Positions 1 through 8,870 are shown, counted from the first letter of the stretch. The stretch is 64,000 bases of DNA from Lacipirellula limnantheis (GCF_007746075.1 NZ_CP036339.1:3191786-3255785); one strand, 5' to 3'. A program made the numbers and translations. The notes: generated from the sequence alone by a model not told the origin.

Positions 1-228
1 CGCAAGGTTCCGCGGCTGGTCGCCGCAGCGAGCGCTCCGCAGTGCGTGCAACACGTCGCCTAGAACTGGTCCGAGTTGCGCGACCGAGCGTGGACCCGGT
101 ACTACGTGAAGGACGGCGTTAAGGGGGCGCTCGTGTGGGAGGCGAAGCACGCCTGCATCGTCATGAAGAACGACGACGGCTTGCCGGGGATCGATCTCCA
201 CCTGCTCGTCGCCCACAATGCAGAGCGT
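1..228 (+). pseudogene. IS701-like transposase fragment
   Basis: Reading from base 1 in frame 1, the translation has a stop at 61-63 and then a stretch resembling the catalytic part of IS701/DDE-type transposases: a WxRYYVKDGVKGALVWEAKH segment followed by DGLPGIDLHLLVAHNA. In that family this part carries the KDG..GP.VWE and GLPG..LHLLVARN signatures. Similarity stops near base 225, where the sequence joins a different transposase relic on the other strand. The left end lies outside the window. The in-frame stop and lack of a C-terminus make it a dead remnant. Family assignment is from remembered motifs. Confidence 0.6.
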
Positions 229-251
229 CATGAACGCGCTGCCACGTGCCG

Positions 252-479
252 TCAATCCGCCACTGCCGAAACACGCCGTACACCGTACTGGCATTTCGGA
301 AACTTCTTGGGCAACATCCGCCATTGGCAACCCGTCCGCACGACGTACAAGATCCCGTTGACGATCAGTCGCCTGTGAATCGGCCGACGCCCGAAACGCT
401 TGCGGGGAGGCAGCAACTGCCGGATCAACTGCCATTGGCGATTCGTCACGTCGCTGGGATGCTCGAACTCCGTTTTCAT
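252..479 (-). pseudogene. IS5-family transposase N-terminal fragment
   Basis: The minus-strand frame starting with ATG at 479 gives MKTEFEHPSDVTNRQW, then LLPP, then LIVNGILYVVRTGCQWRMLP. This is the N-terminal helix-turn-helix-like (DUF4096-type) domain of IS5-group transposases, whose hallmark is LTDxQWxLIxxLLPP...ILYVLRTGCQWRMLP. Only about 65 of the usual 250 or more residues remain. Homology ends near 285, where it abuts the IS701-like relic. The catalytic DDE part is absent, so it is not functional. Confidence 0.65.
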
Positions 480-800
480 GCGACGGCTCCTGCCTTCGGC
501 TGGCGCCAAAGGCGGGGGCCGTAGCTGTTTTCAGTCAATCACGCAATTTCAAAACACGTTCTAAGACAATGGAGTCTGGAGACGAGCAAGAGTCCTGCGT
601 AGTCCGGCAAATCAACGTGAACGGCGAGTACCAACCTGGGCAAATGGAGGCGATCATCAGTGAATGGCTGGAGTCAGTCGATCCTTGAAACCAGTCTATG
701 ACCCAACAGACCGACGGCGACTGCCTGCATGTTGGCGGCGCCCCTCGTCACCTTGTTCCTGAGGCCAAGTTACAGTTTCGAAATCGCGTGGCAGGCCGTC
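480..800. other. gene-poor stretch after transposase relics
   Basis: No convincing gene. One 39-codon open frame (569-688, plus strand, starting MESGDEQESC) has no ribosome binding site and no recognised similarity. The stretch may contain the 3' end of the minus-strand PEP-CTERM operon transcript, but no clear terminator hairpin was found. Confidence 0.4.
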
Positions 801-1793
801 TCAAACTATAAAGGGCAAAAGGGAGTGAGGATCACGGGTTCGCATTCGTCTCCGCTGCATGAGTCCTACCATACCGAACACCTGTAACAGTCCCGCACTT
901 GGCTCAGGGATGCTGGCGACGCGGAACCCAAGGAAGACGAACTCGCTCGACAGGTCGGAACTGCCGCCGCGGCGCAACGAAAGCAAGAGGTCGGAGACTC
1001 CGTCCCAGTTGCCGCCGCGAACGCCGTGACCAGACGAACTAGTGTTGTTCACTAGATCGAACTCCGTCTCCTCCCATTCCTCCACATTGCCGCCCTGGCC
1101 CATCGTGCCGTAAGGGCTCAAGCCACCAGCGAGCGTGATGTCCGCAGGGCCTTGGGCGAAATCCTGACGGTACACCGCTGTGCCTGAAGCTGTGCCGTTG
1201 GCCACTGTCGCGGGGGCGCTGTTGCTTCCTGTTGGGTAGTCGTAATAGACGCCACCGCTCGGATCGAAGTAGGCCGCTTTGTACCACTCGTCGACGCTGG
1301 GCAGAAAGTAGTGCGCCTGGCTGTTGCGGAACAGGTTGTTGGGGTTGTAACCCGGGTCGCCTGATTGCCACAGTTCAAAAGTGCTGCCATTGAACTTGTA
1401 AGCCGGCGAAGCGCCTTTCTGGTCATTGAGCCAGTTGACGAATATCGCCGCCTCGAACCAGGTGACGCCGCTGGCCGGCATGTCATCTCGCGGCCCCCCG
1501 TTGACGAAGCTTATCGAATCCATCGTGATCCCCAGGCCCCCTTCAGCGTTGGCCTTGGCGATCATCTCGCGGCTGATCTCGTACTTCCCCATGCGATAGG
1601 CGTATTCGACCTTGCCGACCGGGTTAGGGCTGCCCGTAGCGTCGTCCGGGTTGTTGAGATTGCCGATCGGGACGAACTCAATGCTAAAAGCGTTCACGCC
1701 AATGCCGAAGGAGTCGGCCTGCGCGGCGGGGGCCCCCATGAGGAAAGCACAGAGCGTCAGCGTCAAGAGAATGAATGGTACTGAGGATTTCAT
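801..1793 (-). CDS. PEP-CTERM protein with formylglycine-generating-enzyme (SUMF1) fold
   Basis: A secreted protein of about 330 residues. ATG at 1793 is chosen because it follows an AAAGGAGA ribosome binding site and opens a good signal peptide (MKSSVPFILLTLTLCAFLMG, then APAAQA). The middle has SUMF1/FGE-family features: VGKVEYAYRMGKYEIS near the N-terminus, PASGVTWFEAAIFVNWLN, FLPSVDEWYKAAYFDP, and a late GGNVEEWEE then VRGGNWD and LGFRVA. The C-terminus has an IPEPS motif followed by a short hydrophobic run and basic residues, i.e. an exosortase-type PEP-CTERM anchor. The catalytic Cys pair of true formylglycine-generating enzymes is not seen, so a structural or binding role is more likely than sulfatase activation. 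It lies 14 bases after the next upstream gene and is probably co-transcribed with it. Confidence 0.85.
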   Translation of the reverse strand: MKSSVPFILLTLTLCAFLMGAPAAQADSFGIGVNAFSIEFVPIGNLNNPDDATGSPNPVGKVEYAYRMGKYEISREMIAKANAEGGLGITMDSISFVNGGPRDDMPASGVTWFEAAIFVNWLNDQKGASPAYKFNGSTFELWQSGDPGYNPNNLFRNSQAHYFLPSVDEWYKAAYFDPSGGVYYDYPTGSNSAPATVANGTASGTAVYRQDFAQGPADITLAGGLSPYGTMGQGGNVEEWEETEFDLVNNTSSSGHGVRGGNWDGVSDLLLSLRRGGSSDLSSEFVFLGFRVASIPEPSAGLLQVFGMVGLMQRRRMRTRDPHSLLPFIV

Positions 1794-1807
1794 CAGTCTC
1801 TCCTTTC

Positions 1808-2809
1808 TCATTGTTGCCGAGCGAAGCGGCGGAGTGCTCGCGACATCCACAGCATCGCACCGCCGATCGTCGCCAGTGCGATGGACCCCGGTTCGGGCAC
1901 GGCGCTGACGGCGACGGTGAATGCAGAAGGGACCACGCCCAACCCGAACTCGCGCTGCCAGGCCAGGAAATCGGCTCCGTCGGTGAGGCCGTCGGCGTTC
2001 GCATCAGCGGCCGCCGTCGGGCCGACGTTCCCGGTCCAAATGGTCAGGTCGTCTCCATCGACGTCGTCGTCATTGTCGAAGTCGGCGGTGAGCCGGTTGA
2101 TCGTCAGTTTGTCGAATAACACTTGCCCCGCAAACAAGGGCGACGGCGGGATGAACAGATTTGTGCTGACGCGGACGTCGGTGAAGAAGCCATCCGCCGG
2201 GACGACGAAGGAGGAGGTTACCGTCGTCCACTGGCCGGGCGTGAAGTTGCGTGACTGGAGCGTGACGTTGTGTTCGCCCTTGAATGAGCCAGCCGTGCCG
2301 CCGTCGGGAGCAAGTTGATCAAAAGAACGAACTTGAGCGAGGATCCCTTCATAGATATCGCTGTCCGGAATGTACGGCTCCTGACTGACGCCGAGGAACT
2401 TCACATCGATCGAGAAGAAGAGCGTTTCGCCCGGTACGGTCTCGAACGCCTCGGAGCGCCAGTCAGCCCCGACGCCGAACGGCGGATTGGACGCATCTTC
2501 CACAAAATTTAGCGCCAGCGAGCTCACGCCCGCGCCGTCAGAATCGTCGCCAGCATTGTCGCCCGCGACGTTGTTCATGTTGGTCGGGTTGATCAGTTCG
2601 GTCAGCGGCGTGGGGTGGGCGCCGGGATCGGTAATCGAGCGAAACCAGCCCGACGGCGCTTCGTAGCCGTAGGCGTCGAGGACGGGAGCCTCGGTTTCGT
2701 CGCGCTGGATCTCCTCAAAATCGCCGTTGGGGACGAGGTTTTGAGCGAAGAGCGTCGGCGCCATTCCGAGTGCTGCCGCCACAGCGATGGTCCAGGTGAA
2801 GCGATTCAT
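1808..2809 (-). CDS. PEP-CTERM / dockerin protein, LVPNGDFE type
   Basis: A secreted protein of 333 residues. ATG at 2809 follows AAGGAGG and starts a signal peptide ending near LFAQ. The mature part begins NLVPNGDFEE, typical of carbohydrate-binding-like jelly-roll domains in planctomycete secreted proteins. A type I dockerin-like pair of calcium loops follows (DFDNDDDVDGDDLTIWTGN and DANADGLTDGADFLAWQREFG). The C-terminus is VPEPGSIALATIGGAMLW then RRFARQQ, a PEP-CTERM sorting signal (motif, membrane span, basic tail). Exosortase processing would fix it to the cell surface or matrix. The substrate is unknown. It precedes the SUMF1-like gene in one transcription unit. Confidence 0.85.
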   Translation of the reverse strand: MNRFTWTIAVAAALGMAPTLFAQNLVPNGDFEEIQRDETEAPVLDAYGYEAPSGWFRSITDPGAHPTPLTELINPTNMNNVAGDNAGDDSDGAGVSSLALNFVEDASNPPFGVGADWRSEAFETVPGETLFFSIDVKFLGVSQEPYIPDSDIYEGILAQVRSFDQLAPDGGTAGSFKGEHNVTLQSRNFTPGQWTTVTSSFVVPADGFFTDVRVSTNLFIPPSPLFAGQVLFDKLTINRLTADFDNDDDVDGDDLTIWTGNVGPTAAADANADGLTDGADFLAWQREFGLGVVPSAFTVAVSAVPEPGSIALATIGGAMLWMSRALRRFARQQ

Positions 2810-2923
2810 TGCGATTCCTCCTTGGTGAAGGGCCTCTCGCGTGCGATCGGAGAACGGCGAGAAGGCAGCCAGATCAGTCGTGCGAAGCATGCCGGCCCAC
2901 ATACCGACCTGCCGTCAAACAGT

Positions 2924-5272
2924 TCAACGTTGAGCCATCGCCAAACAGGCGGCGCCGATGAGTGCGCACACCGCGGCGCTAGGTTCCGGCACGGCAACGA
3001 ACGGCGCCGCGGCGACGACGGCCGCGGCGCTCTGCCCCAGGTTGCGTTGCCATACCAAATAGTCCGCGCCGTCGCTGTCTCCGTCGCCGTCGGCGTCGGA
3101 ACCGGCGCTCATGCCGAAATCGAGTTTCCATTTCTGCAGATCGGCCCCGGTGACCTCGCCGTCAGCGTCGAAGTCGCCAGGGATGGCTGCGCGCAGGAGT
3201 TGGACGTTGTCGATGAGCGCTTGCCCGCCGGCGAATTGGCCGAAGTAAGTGCTGAGCCGCACGTCGCCGATCGGCGCTCCGGCCGGGACGACGACGGTCG
3301 TCGAGTAGGTATGCCACTCGCCGGCAGCGTAATCGGCGGCGTCAAGAAACTTTACCGCCTCGCCGGCGAACGTGCCGCCTGAGCCTTGCGATCCGGTGAA
3401 GAAGCGCGCGTCCGCGCGAAAGCCGCTGCCAGCGGGAACGTTGAGGAACTTGAAGTCAAAGCTGAACTCAAGCTGCTCGCTTGGCTCGACGTCGATTTCG
3501 CTTGAACGCCAATCGACGTTGGCTTGACTGAGCGCCGCGGCGCGCTGGCCCGCGCCGTCGGAGTCTTCGCCGGTGACGAGTTGCGTACCGTTTGGCGCGT
3601 AATACCAATCGGCGGGGCGATTGGCATTAGCCGCGGCCGGCGTCTCGAAATCGCCGTTCTTGAGCAGGTTCTTGCCGAACATCGGGTCGACCGAGTCGCC
3701 GAAATTGTTCCGCAGGTGGATCATCAGTTCTTCAAGCGTGACGACGTTTACCGAATTACTGAGATTGTTGACGATGTAGTTGACGTTGCTCATCGGGTCG
3801 CCCTGGCCGCCGTCTGAGAGGCTGGTCGACCAGGGATGAACGTTGACGATGGTATACGAGGCTTGATTGTTCAGCGGGTCGGTCGGCGCATTGTTGAGGG
3901 CGGAGACGATTTCGTTCGGCGTGTCAAACCCGTCCCAGAGGCTGTACTTCACCGAAACGATCGGCTTTCCTTCGTGCCAGGTGATCTGCCCGTTACGGCC
4001 CTTGTAGGCGTTGCCTGTTTTCAACATGAGGCCGAGGATTTCTGGTCGCTCGACCATCTGCTGCAGCTTGGCCATATTTGGCGAATCGTCGAGGACGGAG
4101 ATGATGTTCTGGTCGACCTCCTCCATCGCTTGGACGGACGCATCCATGAAGCCGCCGACGTCGGGCGTTTGGCTCGGGTAGTTCAATCCTTCGCCGCCGG
4201 CGGCGACGAAGAAGGTGCGGTGTTCGTCGCCGGCCGCCTCGTCGTAAATGTACTTCAACGCGACCGGGTTCGACTCCCGCAGGGCAGGGCTCATATCAAA
4301 CGTCATGTCAAAGGCGCCGCGATGCTCCGAGCCAAACCAACGATTGCTGCGCGCGAAGTCGTTGGTGAGCCACTGGACGTTGTCCCCGTCGCTCATGACG
4401 AAGGCGACGTAGTGAGTTCCCGCCTCCGTCGGAGTCGAGGGTGCGACGTGCGACGCCTGCGCCGGGATGGGCGCTTCCCACTTCGAGAGCGCCGCCGACG
4501 ACTGGTAATGGTCGGCCGGGACGCCCATCAGGTTATGTTGCGACGCGGAGCCGAAGAACTCGCCTTCGTCGTTGTCGTAGCCCCAGCCGTAAACGAGCGA
4601 ATGGTCGTTCTGCCCCGCAAGATAACCGTCGCGCTCGGCGCCCGTGGCATTGAAGACGAAGCCGGCGCTGGCCACGGCGTAGCTGCGCAGTTGATAGGTG
4701 AACTGCGGTTGCTGCCGGAAGATCAGATCTTTGTTGAATTGCGCGCCGTAGTTGCTGTAAACCCACGCGCTATCGCGTCCCCGAACGTCCGCCACCTGAG
4801 CCAGCCCAGCCTGATTCAGGGCGGAACCGATCGCACCCGCGAGCAGCGAAGAGTCAACCATCACGGCGCCCAGGGCCCCGGCGACGCTGGTCGCTTCGTT
4901 GATCGTCGCGGCATCGTAGACGACGTAGCCGCTGAGCTGTGATTTGTAGCGATCGATGAACCACGGCACGCTTCCTTGCCACACCTTGCCGACGCCCGGG
5001 TGATCGTCGAGGTAACGGTCGACCCAAAACTCGGGGTCGGAGTTTGAGTTGCCGAACTGAAAGCCCATGGCCACGTCGGCGGTCGTTCGGGCGACGATGC
5101 CCGAGAGGCTCGCCATCAAGGCGTTGCGCTCGGCCGAGCCCTGGTTCAAGTCGTACATGAAGATGACGCCGGGGGTCGCGGCCAGCGCCTGGGAAGGGCA
5201 TGTCCAGAGCCCGAGGAGGGCCGCGACGGCGGTTGGGAATTGCCTGAGCGTCTTTCGTTTCGCGATCATCAT
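2924..5272 (-). CDS. PEP-CTERM / dockerin protein with GxGYxYP-like putative glycosidase region
   Basis: Large secreted protein of about 782 residues. ATG at 5272 (or 5269) gives a signal peptide (MIAKRKTLRQF, a hydrophobic stretch, ALAA). The frame is open further up to an ATG at 5383, which would add a non-signal-like N-terminus. The first 500 residues resemble the GxGYxYP putative glycoside hydrolase family: an opening of the type VIFMYDLNQGSAERNALMAS, a FVMSDGDNVQWLTN segment and a GGEGLNYPS motif. An LLKNGDFETPAA carbohydrate-binding-like domain follows, then a dockerin pair (DFDADGEVTGADLQKWK and DADGDGDSDGADYLVWQRN) and a terminal VPEPSAAVCALIGAACLAMA PEP-CTERM signal. The family call rests on recalled motifs and is moderately sure; the surface-exposed polysaccharide-acting role is inference. 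Confidence 0.75.
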   Translation of the reverse strand: MMIAKRKTLRQFPTAVAALLGLWTCPSQALAATPGVIFMYDLNQGSAERNALMASLSGIVARTTADVAMGFQFGNSNSDPEFWVDRYLDDHPGVGKVWQGSVPWFIDRYKSQLSGYVVYDAATINEATSVAGALGAVMVDSSLLAGAIGSALNQAGLAQVADVRGRDSAWVYSNYGAQFNKDLIFRQQPQFTYQLRSYAVASAGFVFNATGAERDGYLAGQNDHSLVYGWGYDNDEGEFFGSASQHNLMGVPADHYQSSAALSKWEAPIPAQASHVAPSTPTEAGTHYVAFVMSDGDNVQWLTNDFARSNRWFGSEHRGAFDMTFDMSPALRESNPVALKYIYDEAAGDEHRTFFVAAGGEGLNYPSQTPDVGGFMDASVQAMEEVDQNIISVLDDSPNMAKLQQMVERPEILGLMLKTGNAYKGRNGQITWHEGKPIVSVKYSLWDGFDTPNEIVSALNNAPTDPLNNQASYTIVNVHPWSTSLSDGGQGDPMSNVNYIVNNLSNSVNVVTLEELMIHLRNNFGDSVDPMFGKNLLKNGDFETPAAANANRPADWYYAPNGTQLVTGEDSDGAGQRAAALSQANVDWRSSEIDVEPSEQLEFSFDFKFLNVPAGSGFRADARFFTGSQGSGGTFAGEAVKFLDAADYAAGEWHTYSTTVVVPAGAPIGDVRLSTYFGQFAGGQALIDNVQLLRAAIPGDFDADGEVTGADLQKWKLDFGMSAGSDADGDGDSDGADYLVWQRNLGQSAAAVVAAAPFVAVPEPSAAVCALIGAACLAMAQR

Positions 5273-5474
5273 GCAGAGATGCAAATGGCCGAGGCGTTCA
5301 ATCCGCGCCGCGATGAGAGCGGTAAGCTCCCTGGGGCGGAGGAGAAGGGGGGGATAAAGGCGTTGAGGACGATTGTGCGACATTATTGCCGCCTTTGGAT
5401 AGTCGCAAGCGCAGCGGCTTCGTTTCCAAACGCAGCCGCCGCGCGTTGCGACCTCGATGTCAGCTAGCTCCGGT

Positions 5475-6143
5475 CTAGCGGCGACGGCTGCGCGTCGCGG
5501 CGACTCCCGTCACGCCGGCCATCGCGAGCAGCGACATGGTGGCCGGTTCGGGGATGCGGGTGACCGAAATGTTGTCGAACCGCAGTTCCCCCACGAGGGG
5601 GTCTCCGAATAGCCCTGCACTGATGCGGATGTCGGCAAAGTTCGGGACGAGCAGCGGCGGGAGCGACCCGGCGGGAACGTTAATGGTGAACGGCCCTAGC
5701 GTTTGCCACACGCCGGGCGTGACGCCCGAAACGTCGACCTGATGGACGTCTTCGCCTTGGAAGCTGCCGGCCGTGCCGCCGTCGCCCCCCTGGCCAGTGA
5801 AGAATCGCAAGTCAGCGCGGAACGTGCCGGTCGAGCCTTGTGCGACCTTGTAGTCGACCGACCAAGTGAGTTGCTCGTTCGCGGCGACGGCAAAAGCCGT
5901 CGAACGCCAGTCGCCGCCGTTGCCCGCAGAGACGCTGCTGGTTCCGACGCCGTCCGAATCGTCGTTCGTGACGTATCCGATCGTGCCGCCGCTGAACCAA
6001 TCGTCGGGAGCCGAGTTGGCTTCGGCGTCAACTTCGAAGTCGCCGTTGGGGACCAGAGTTGCCTGAGCAACGTTCGCCGCCCCAAAAAACAGCAGTGACA
6101 TCGCCCATATCGCGAGCATGCCGCCCGTAGTTCTCAACATCAT
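5475..6143 (-). CDS. PEP-CTERM protein, LVPNGDFE type
   Basis: A secreted protein of 222 residues starting with two ATGs (6143, 6140) after GGGAGG. The signal peptide ends near VAQA. The mature protein starts TLVPNGDFEVDAEANSAP and contains a single jelly-roll-like domain with the same SxDYKVAQGSTGTFRADLRF and GTAGSFQGEDV patterns as the domains in the 1808-2809 and 2924-5272 products, so these are paralogous modules. The C-terminus RIPEPATMSLLAMAGVTG then RSRRR is a canonical PEP-CTERM signal. No dockerin is present. It is the first gene of the minus-strand PEP-CTERM run. Confidence 0.85.
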   Translation of the reverse strand: MMLRTTGGMLAIWAMSLLFFGAANVAQATLVPNGDFEVDAEANSAPDDWFSGGTIGYVTNDDSDGVGTSSVSAGNGGDWRSTAFAVAANEQLTWSVDYKVAQGSTGTFRADLRFFTGQGGDGGTAGSFQGEDVHQVDVSGVTPGVWQTLGPFTINVPAGSLPPLLVPNFADIRISAGLFGDPLVGELRFDNISVTRIPEPATMSLLAMAGVTGVAATRSRRR

Positions 6144-6691
6144 GAGCCACCTCCCAGTGCGAAGGAAAAAGAAAGTTGGAAGTTAGTTTTACTGCCGCCT
6201 CATTGGACCGATACCGGTTCCCATCACGAGGCAACGGCAGCGATCAACCTTTGTTCGTATTGGCTTCATAAGTGTACGGAATGATCACCAGGAGTTCCGT
6301 CGAGTGGTCCCACGTTAGAACTCTGCCAGCATTCCCGCTGGAATGGCCATCGGAATGGACCATTACAGATCAGCTTGGCCCGAGAGCCGTCAAGTTCGCC
6401 GCGACCCCGAGAGACAATGAGCGTGAACCCCCCCTCGAATAGATCCGGCGGCGAACCCCGTTATTTCATAAAACGCCGCAAGGAAGTCCCGGCGCGCGGT
6501 AAAGACGCCGGCAGGCTACTGCAACGGCCGTGCCGGTGATTATGCCACTCAAGTTTGCAGGTCCCGAAAGTCAACGAGCGGCCGGCGAATGTAAGCGGAT
6601 TGCCTAGCTGCAACTCGCAAGCCATGCCTTCCCGCTTGGATCGCTGATAGCTAAACGAAGTCACCCTGCGCCAAAAGAGCTCCGCCCCGCA
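6144..6691. other. intergenic stretch without recognisable gene
   Basis: About 550 bases upstream of the PEP-CTERM run. No convincing coding frame. The end nearest 6640-6691 belongs to a segment duplicated at about 54,365 (a shared GCTGATAGCTAAACGAAGTC), i.e. the 3' flank of the sigma-like gene at 6743-7342. Confidence 0.5.
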
Positions 6692-6730
6692 GCTGCCAGC
6701 GCCAGGCGTGTGGCGCCTGGCGCTGGCAGC
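6692..6730 (-). terminator. perfect 17-bp inverted repeat downstream of the sigma-like gene
   Basis: GCTGCCAGCGCCAGGCG, a five-base loop TGTGG, and the exact reverse complement. It lies 12 bases past the stop of the minus-strand gene at 6743, the position of an intrinsic terminator. The following U-tract is weak (TCTTTTGG some 12 bases on), so it may instead be a 3'-end stabiliser. A degenerate version is retained in the relic copy near 54,411-54,445. Confidence 0.6.
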
Positions 6731-6742
6731 CCGCCGCGGGCC

Positions 6743-7342
6743 TTACGCGCCGCGAGGCGCACCCTCGCCAAGGAACGTCGTCCAGCTGTCGTAGAGCTCG
6801 CGGCGCAGCTGACTGACGCGTCCGGCGGTCAGCTGACAGAGCGCCGCGACGACGCTGGTGCGCTCCCCCTGGGCCAGGGCGTGGACGACCCGCTGGTCGC
6901 GCACGGGCAGCGAGGCGAACCACTGGCCGAAGTCGATCCGTAGCGCCGCCAGCTCGGCGGGCGTGGCGCGGCGAGAGTCGCACAGCTCGGCGGCCACGTC
7001 GATCGATTCGGTGCGCCGGCCGCGCAAGCACCACTTGCGGGAGCCGACGTCGGCCGCATTGTCGCGGCTCCCCAAGAGCCGCCCCGCTCGATAGCGACGC
7101 ACGGCGAACCGGGCCAGCGTCGTGGGGTAAGCGCGACCGCCGCGTCCCGACGCCGCCAGCCGCGCGTAGTCGACGGCCGCGGCGGCCAAGGTCGTCTGCA
7201 CGGCTTCGTCTCGTTCTTCGGGCGCAAGCTTCCGAAAGGCGACTCGGGCGTACCGCTCGATCGTCGGCGCCATCTCGATGAACGCGGCTTGCCACGCCCG
7301 CGTGGCGTGGAGGCTCTCCGTTGTTTCTGCCGCAAGAGTCAT
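6743..7342 (-). CDS. sigma-70-like DNA-binding protein, planctomycete type
   Basis: 199 residues; ATG at 7342 follows GAGGAAG. The N-terminal half (AWQAAFIEMAPTIERYARVA then KLAPEERDEAVQTTLAAAAV) resembles sigma factor region 2. The C-terminal half (LPVRDQRVVHALAQGERTSV then LTAGRVSQLRRELYDSW) resembles region 4 with its helix-turn-helix. In between is a conserved RAYPTTLARFAVRRYRAGR block and SRDNAADVGSRKW. It is probably a sigma-like regulator, but the central block is unlike ordinary ECF factors. A mutated, internally deleted copy lies at about 54,365-54,690. It is transcribed divergently from the Rrf2 regulator. Confidence 0.65.
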   Translation of the reverse strand: MTLAAETTESLHATRAWQAAFIEMAPTIERYARVAFRKLAPEERDEAVQTTLAAAAVDYARLAASGRGGRAYPTTLARFAVRRYRAGRLLGSRDNAADVGSRKWCLRGRRTESIDVAAELCDSRRATPAELAALRIDFGQWFASLPVRDQRVVHALAQGERTSVVAALCQLTAGRVSQLRRELYDSWTTFLGEGAPRGA

Positions 7343-7746
7343 GGCAGCTTCCTCTCTGCTGGGACCGGCGCGGGAGGCGCGGCGGTCGGGTGAATAAACG
7401 TGAACCGCGCGCGCCGCGCGGCCGAAGCATCGCGAGGCGCCGCCGGTCGGCCGGCTCGCCCGCGAGGCCGCTTTGGCTTGCTCGGCGCGAGCTAGCAGGC
7501 CCAGTGATTTTTGGCGCGAAACGGCGATCGATTTAGTGCGCGCCGCGGCGGCGCAATCCGGGCCGTCTGCGAGCCAGCGAAGATCCGCTGCGGGGCAGGG
7601 GGCTCCGGCCGTTGGGGGGACGAGCCGCTCCGGGGCAGTGGCAGGGGAAGAGCAGGGGCGACGGGGAGCCAGCAGGCGCCCGAGCGGACGTTGAACTGCC
7701 CTTGGTCGTCTGCTTATCCTGGACAGACCCACCCGCGAGCATCCGC
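7343..7746. other. divergent intergenic region
   Basis: A GC-rich stretch of about 400 bases between the sigma-like gene (minus) and the Rrf2 gene (plus). Open frames here are long only because of high GC and lack ribosome sites. It presumably carries both promoters; no clear boxes or operator palindromes were found by eye. Confidence 0.4.
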
Positions 7747-8166
7747 ATGAAGTTGACCACCACTCATCGCTACGCCGTTACCGCCTGTTTGCACTTGGCG
7801 GACGTCCCGCCAGGCGAGCTCATCAGTTGCGGGGCGCTATGCGAAGCGGGGGACATGCCCGAACGATACGTTGTGCGGTTGTTGCAGCAGCTAACGGTGG
7901 CCGGAGCCGTCCGCAGCGTGAAAGGTCGCCACGGCGGTTTCGCCCTCGCCAAGCCCGCTGCGCAGATCACGCTGCTGGACATCATGACGGCGCTCGACGG
8001 GCCACTATGGATCCGCGACGTAGGCGACCTGTCGATGATGGCTCCCGCGTCCCGCCGCGCCATTGCCGCGGCGTTCGCAGCGATCGAGGCCGAAACAAAA
8101 CAGCAGCTCGGGGGGATCACGCTGGCGCAGTTGCGCAAGGGGCCCAGGCGACGCAGCGCCGGCTAG
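7747..8166 (+). CDS. Rrf2-family transcriptional regulator
   Basis: 139 residues. ATG at 7747 begins MKLTTTHRYAVTACLHLADV, the classic Rrf2 opening. The winged helix follows (ALCEAGDMPERYVVRLLQQL, then SVKGRHGGFALAKP, matching the G.GGF.L recognition wing). The region that in IscR/NsrR carries three cysteines reads RDVGDLSMMAPASRRAI, with none, so an iron-sulfur cluster is unlikely and the effector is unknown. The two Cys in ISCGALCEAG lie in the N-terminal half. It may control the divergent sigma-like gene or the small genes downstream; no operator was identified. Confidence 0.85.
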   Translation: MKLTTTHRYAVTACLHLADVPPGELISCGALCEAGDMPERYVVRLLQQLTVAGAVRSVKGRHGGFALAKPAAQITLLDIMTALDGPLWIRDVGDLSMMAPASRRAIAAAFAAIEAETKQQLGGITLAQLRKGPRRRSAG

Positions 8167-8551
8167 CGACGCGGCCTCTCGACCTTTTCCCAGCGCCGTC
8201 TGGACAACGCCCATTGATTCCGCCTGACAGGACGCGACGATCCGTCAGTCTCCAGTCAGCCATGGCGGACATGCCGCTTCCCGATTCGGGGACTGGCGTC
8301 ACCAATGGTTTGTCCAGGTAGATCACGCTTAACTCGCTTAGAAGCCCGGCGCCGGTTCTCGCTTGGAAAGCATCAGCGGCTGGTCAAAATGGCGATCGAC
8401 CGACTGAATGTCTCGGGGGCTCGCTGACGCGTTGCAGCGAAAGGCGGCTCCGCGGACGTACTGGCCGATCCCAGGGCGTCACGAGCGAATCTGTGCGGTC
8501 ATTCGGACGCGATAGAATTGGGCAGCTTCCGGGTCTTTGTTAGAGGTATCC
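8167..8551. other. intergenic stretch
   Basis: About 385 bases between the Rrf2 gene and a small gene. No supported gene, repeat or hairpin noticed. Confidence 0.4.
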
Positions 8552-8836
8552 ATGTCGGGATCATCGCGAGAGCAGATCGAGAGTGAGCAACAATTCTGGG
8601 GTCGCCAGTCGATTGTCTGGGCGATCAATCTACGGTCTATCGACACCGGTCATGGAAGTCGAGATAAATCGTGGATCGTCATCTCAATAAAGGAAGCCCA
8701 CGCCATCGCAGATGAGTTCTGGGTAGAGTCAGTTCGGGAAACCCAAGGTAACGCTGAAGGGGCTATTCTTACATACGCTCGCAAGATTCAGGACTGGTGT
8801 GCTACCCATCGAAGGTGGACGCCACCAGCGCCGTAA
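8552..8836 (+). CDS. small hypothetical protein
   Basis: 94 residues; ATG at 8552 preceded by AGAGGT. The protein starts MSGSSREQIESEQQFWGRQS and contains WAINLRSIDTGHGSRDKSWI and ISIKEAHAIADEFW. Neither a signal peptide nor a membrane span is visible, so it is probably cytoplasmic. I do not recognise the family. Base composition is less GC-rich than the neighbouring genes, suggesting possible transfer. A second small frame starts 34 bases downstream. Confidence 0.45.
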   Translation: MSGSSREQIESEQQFWGRQSIVWAINLRSIDTGHGSRDKSWIVISIKEAHAIADEFWVESVRETQGNAEGAILTYARKIQDWCATHRRWTPPAP

Positions 8837-8870
8837 CTCAACTTGCCGTCGCGGATCAAAGACCAAAAAT

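Noticed and set aside
569..688. 39-codon frame starting MESGDEQESC
   Set aside because: No ribosome site, no similarity to the cysteine mini-peptides, only one cysteine.
3836..4942. 368-codon plus-strand frame opposite the GxGYxYP-like gene
   Set aside because: It is the antisense shadow of a gene with clear domains and signal peptide; no ribosome site.
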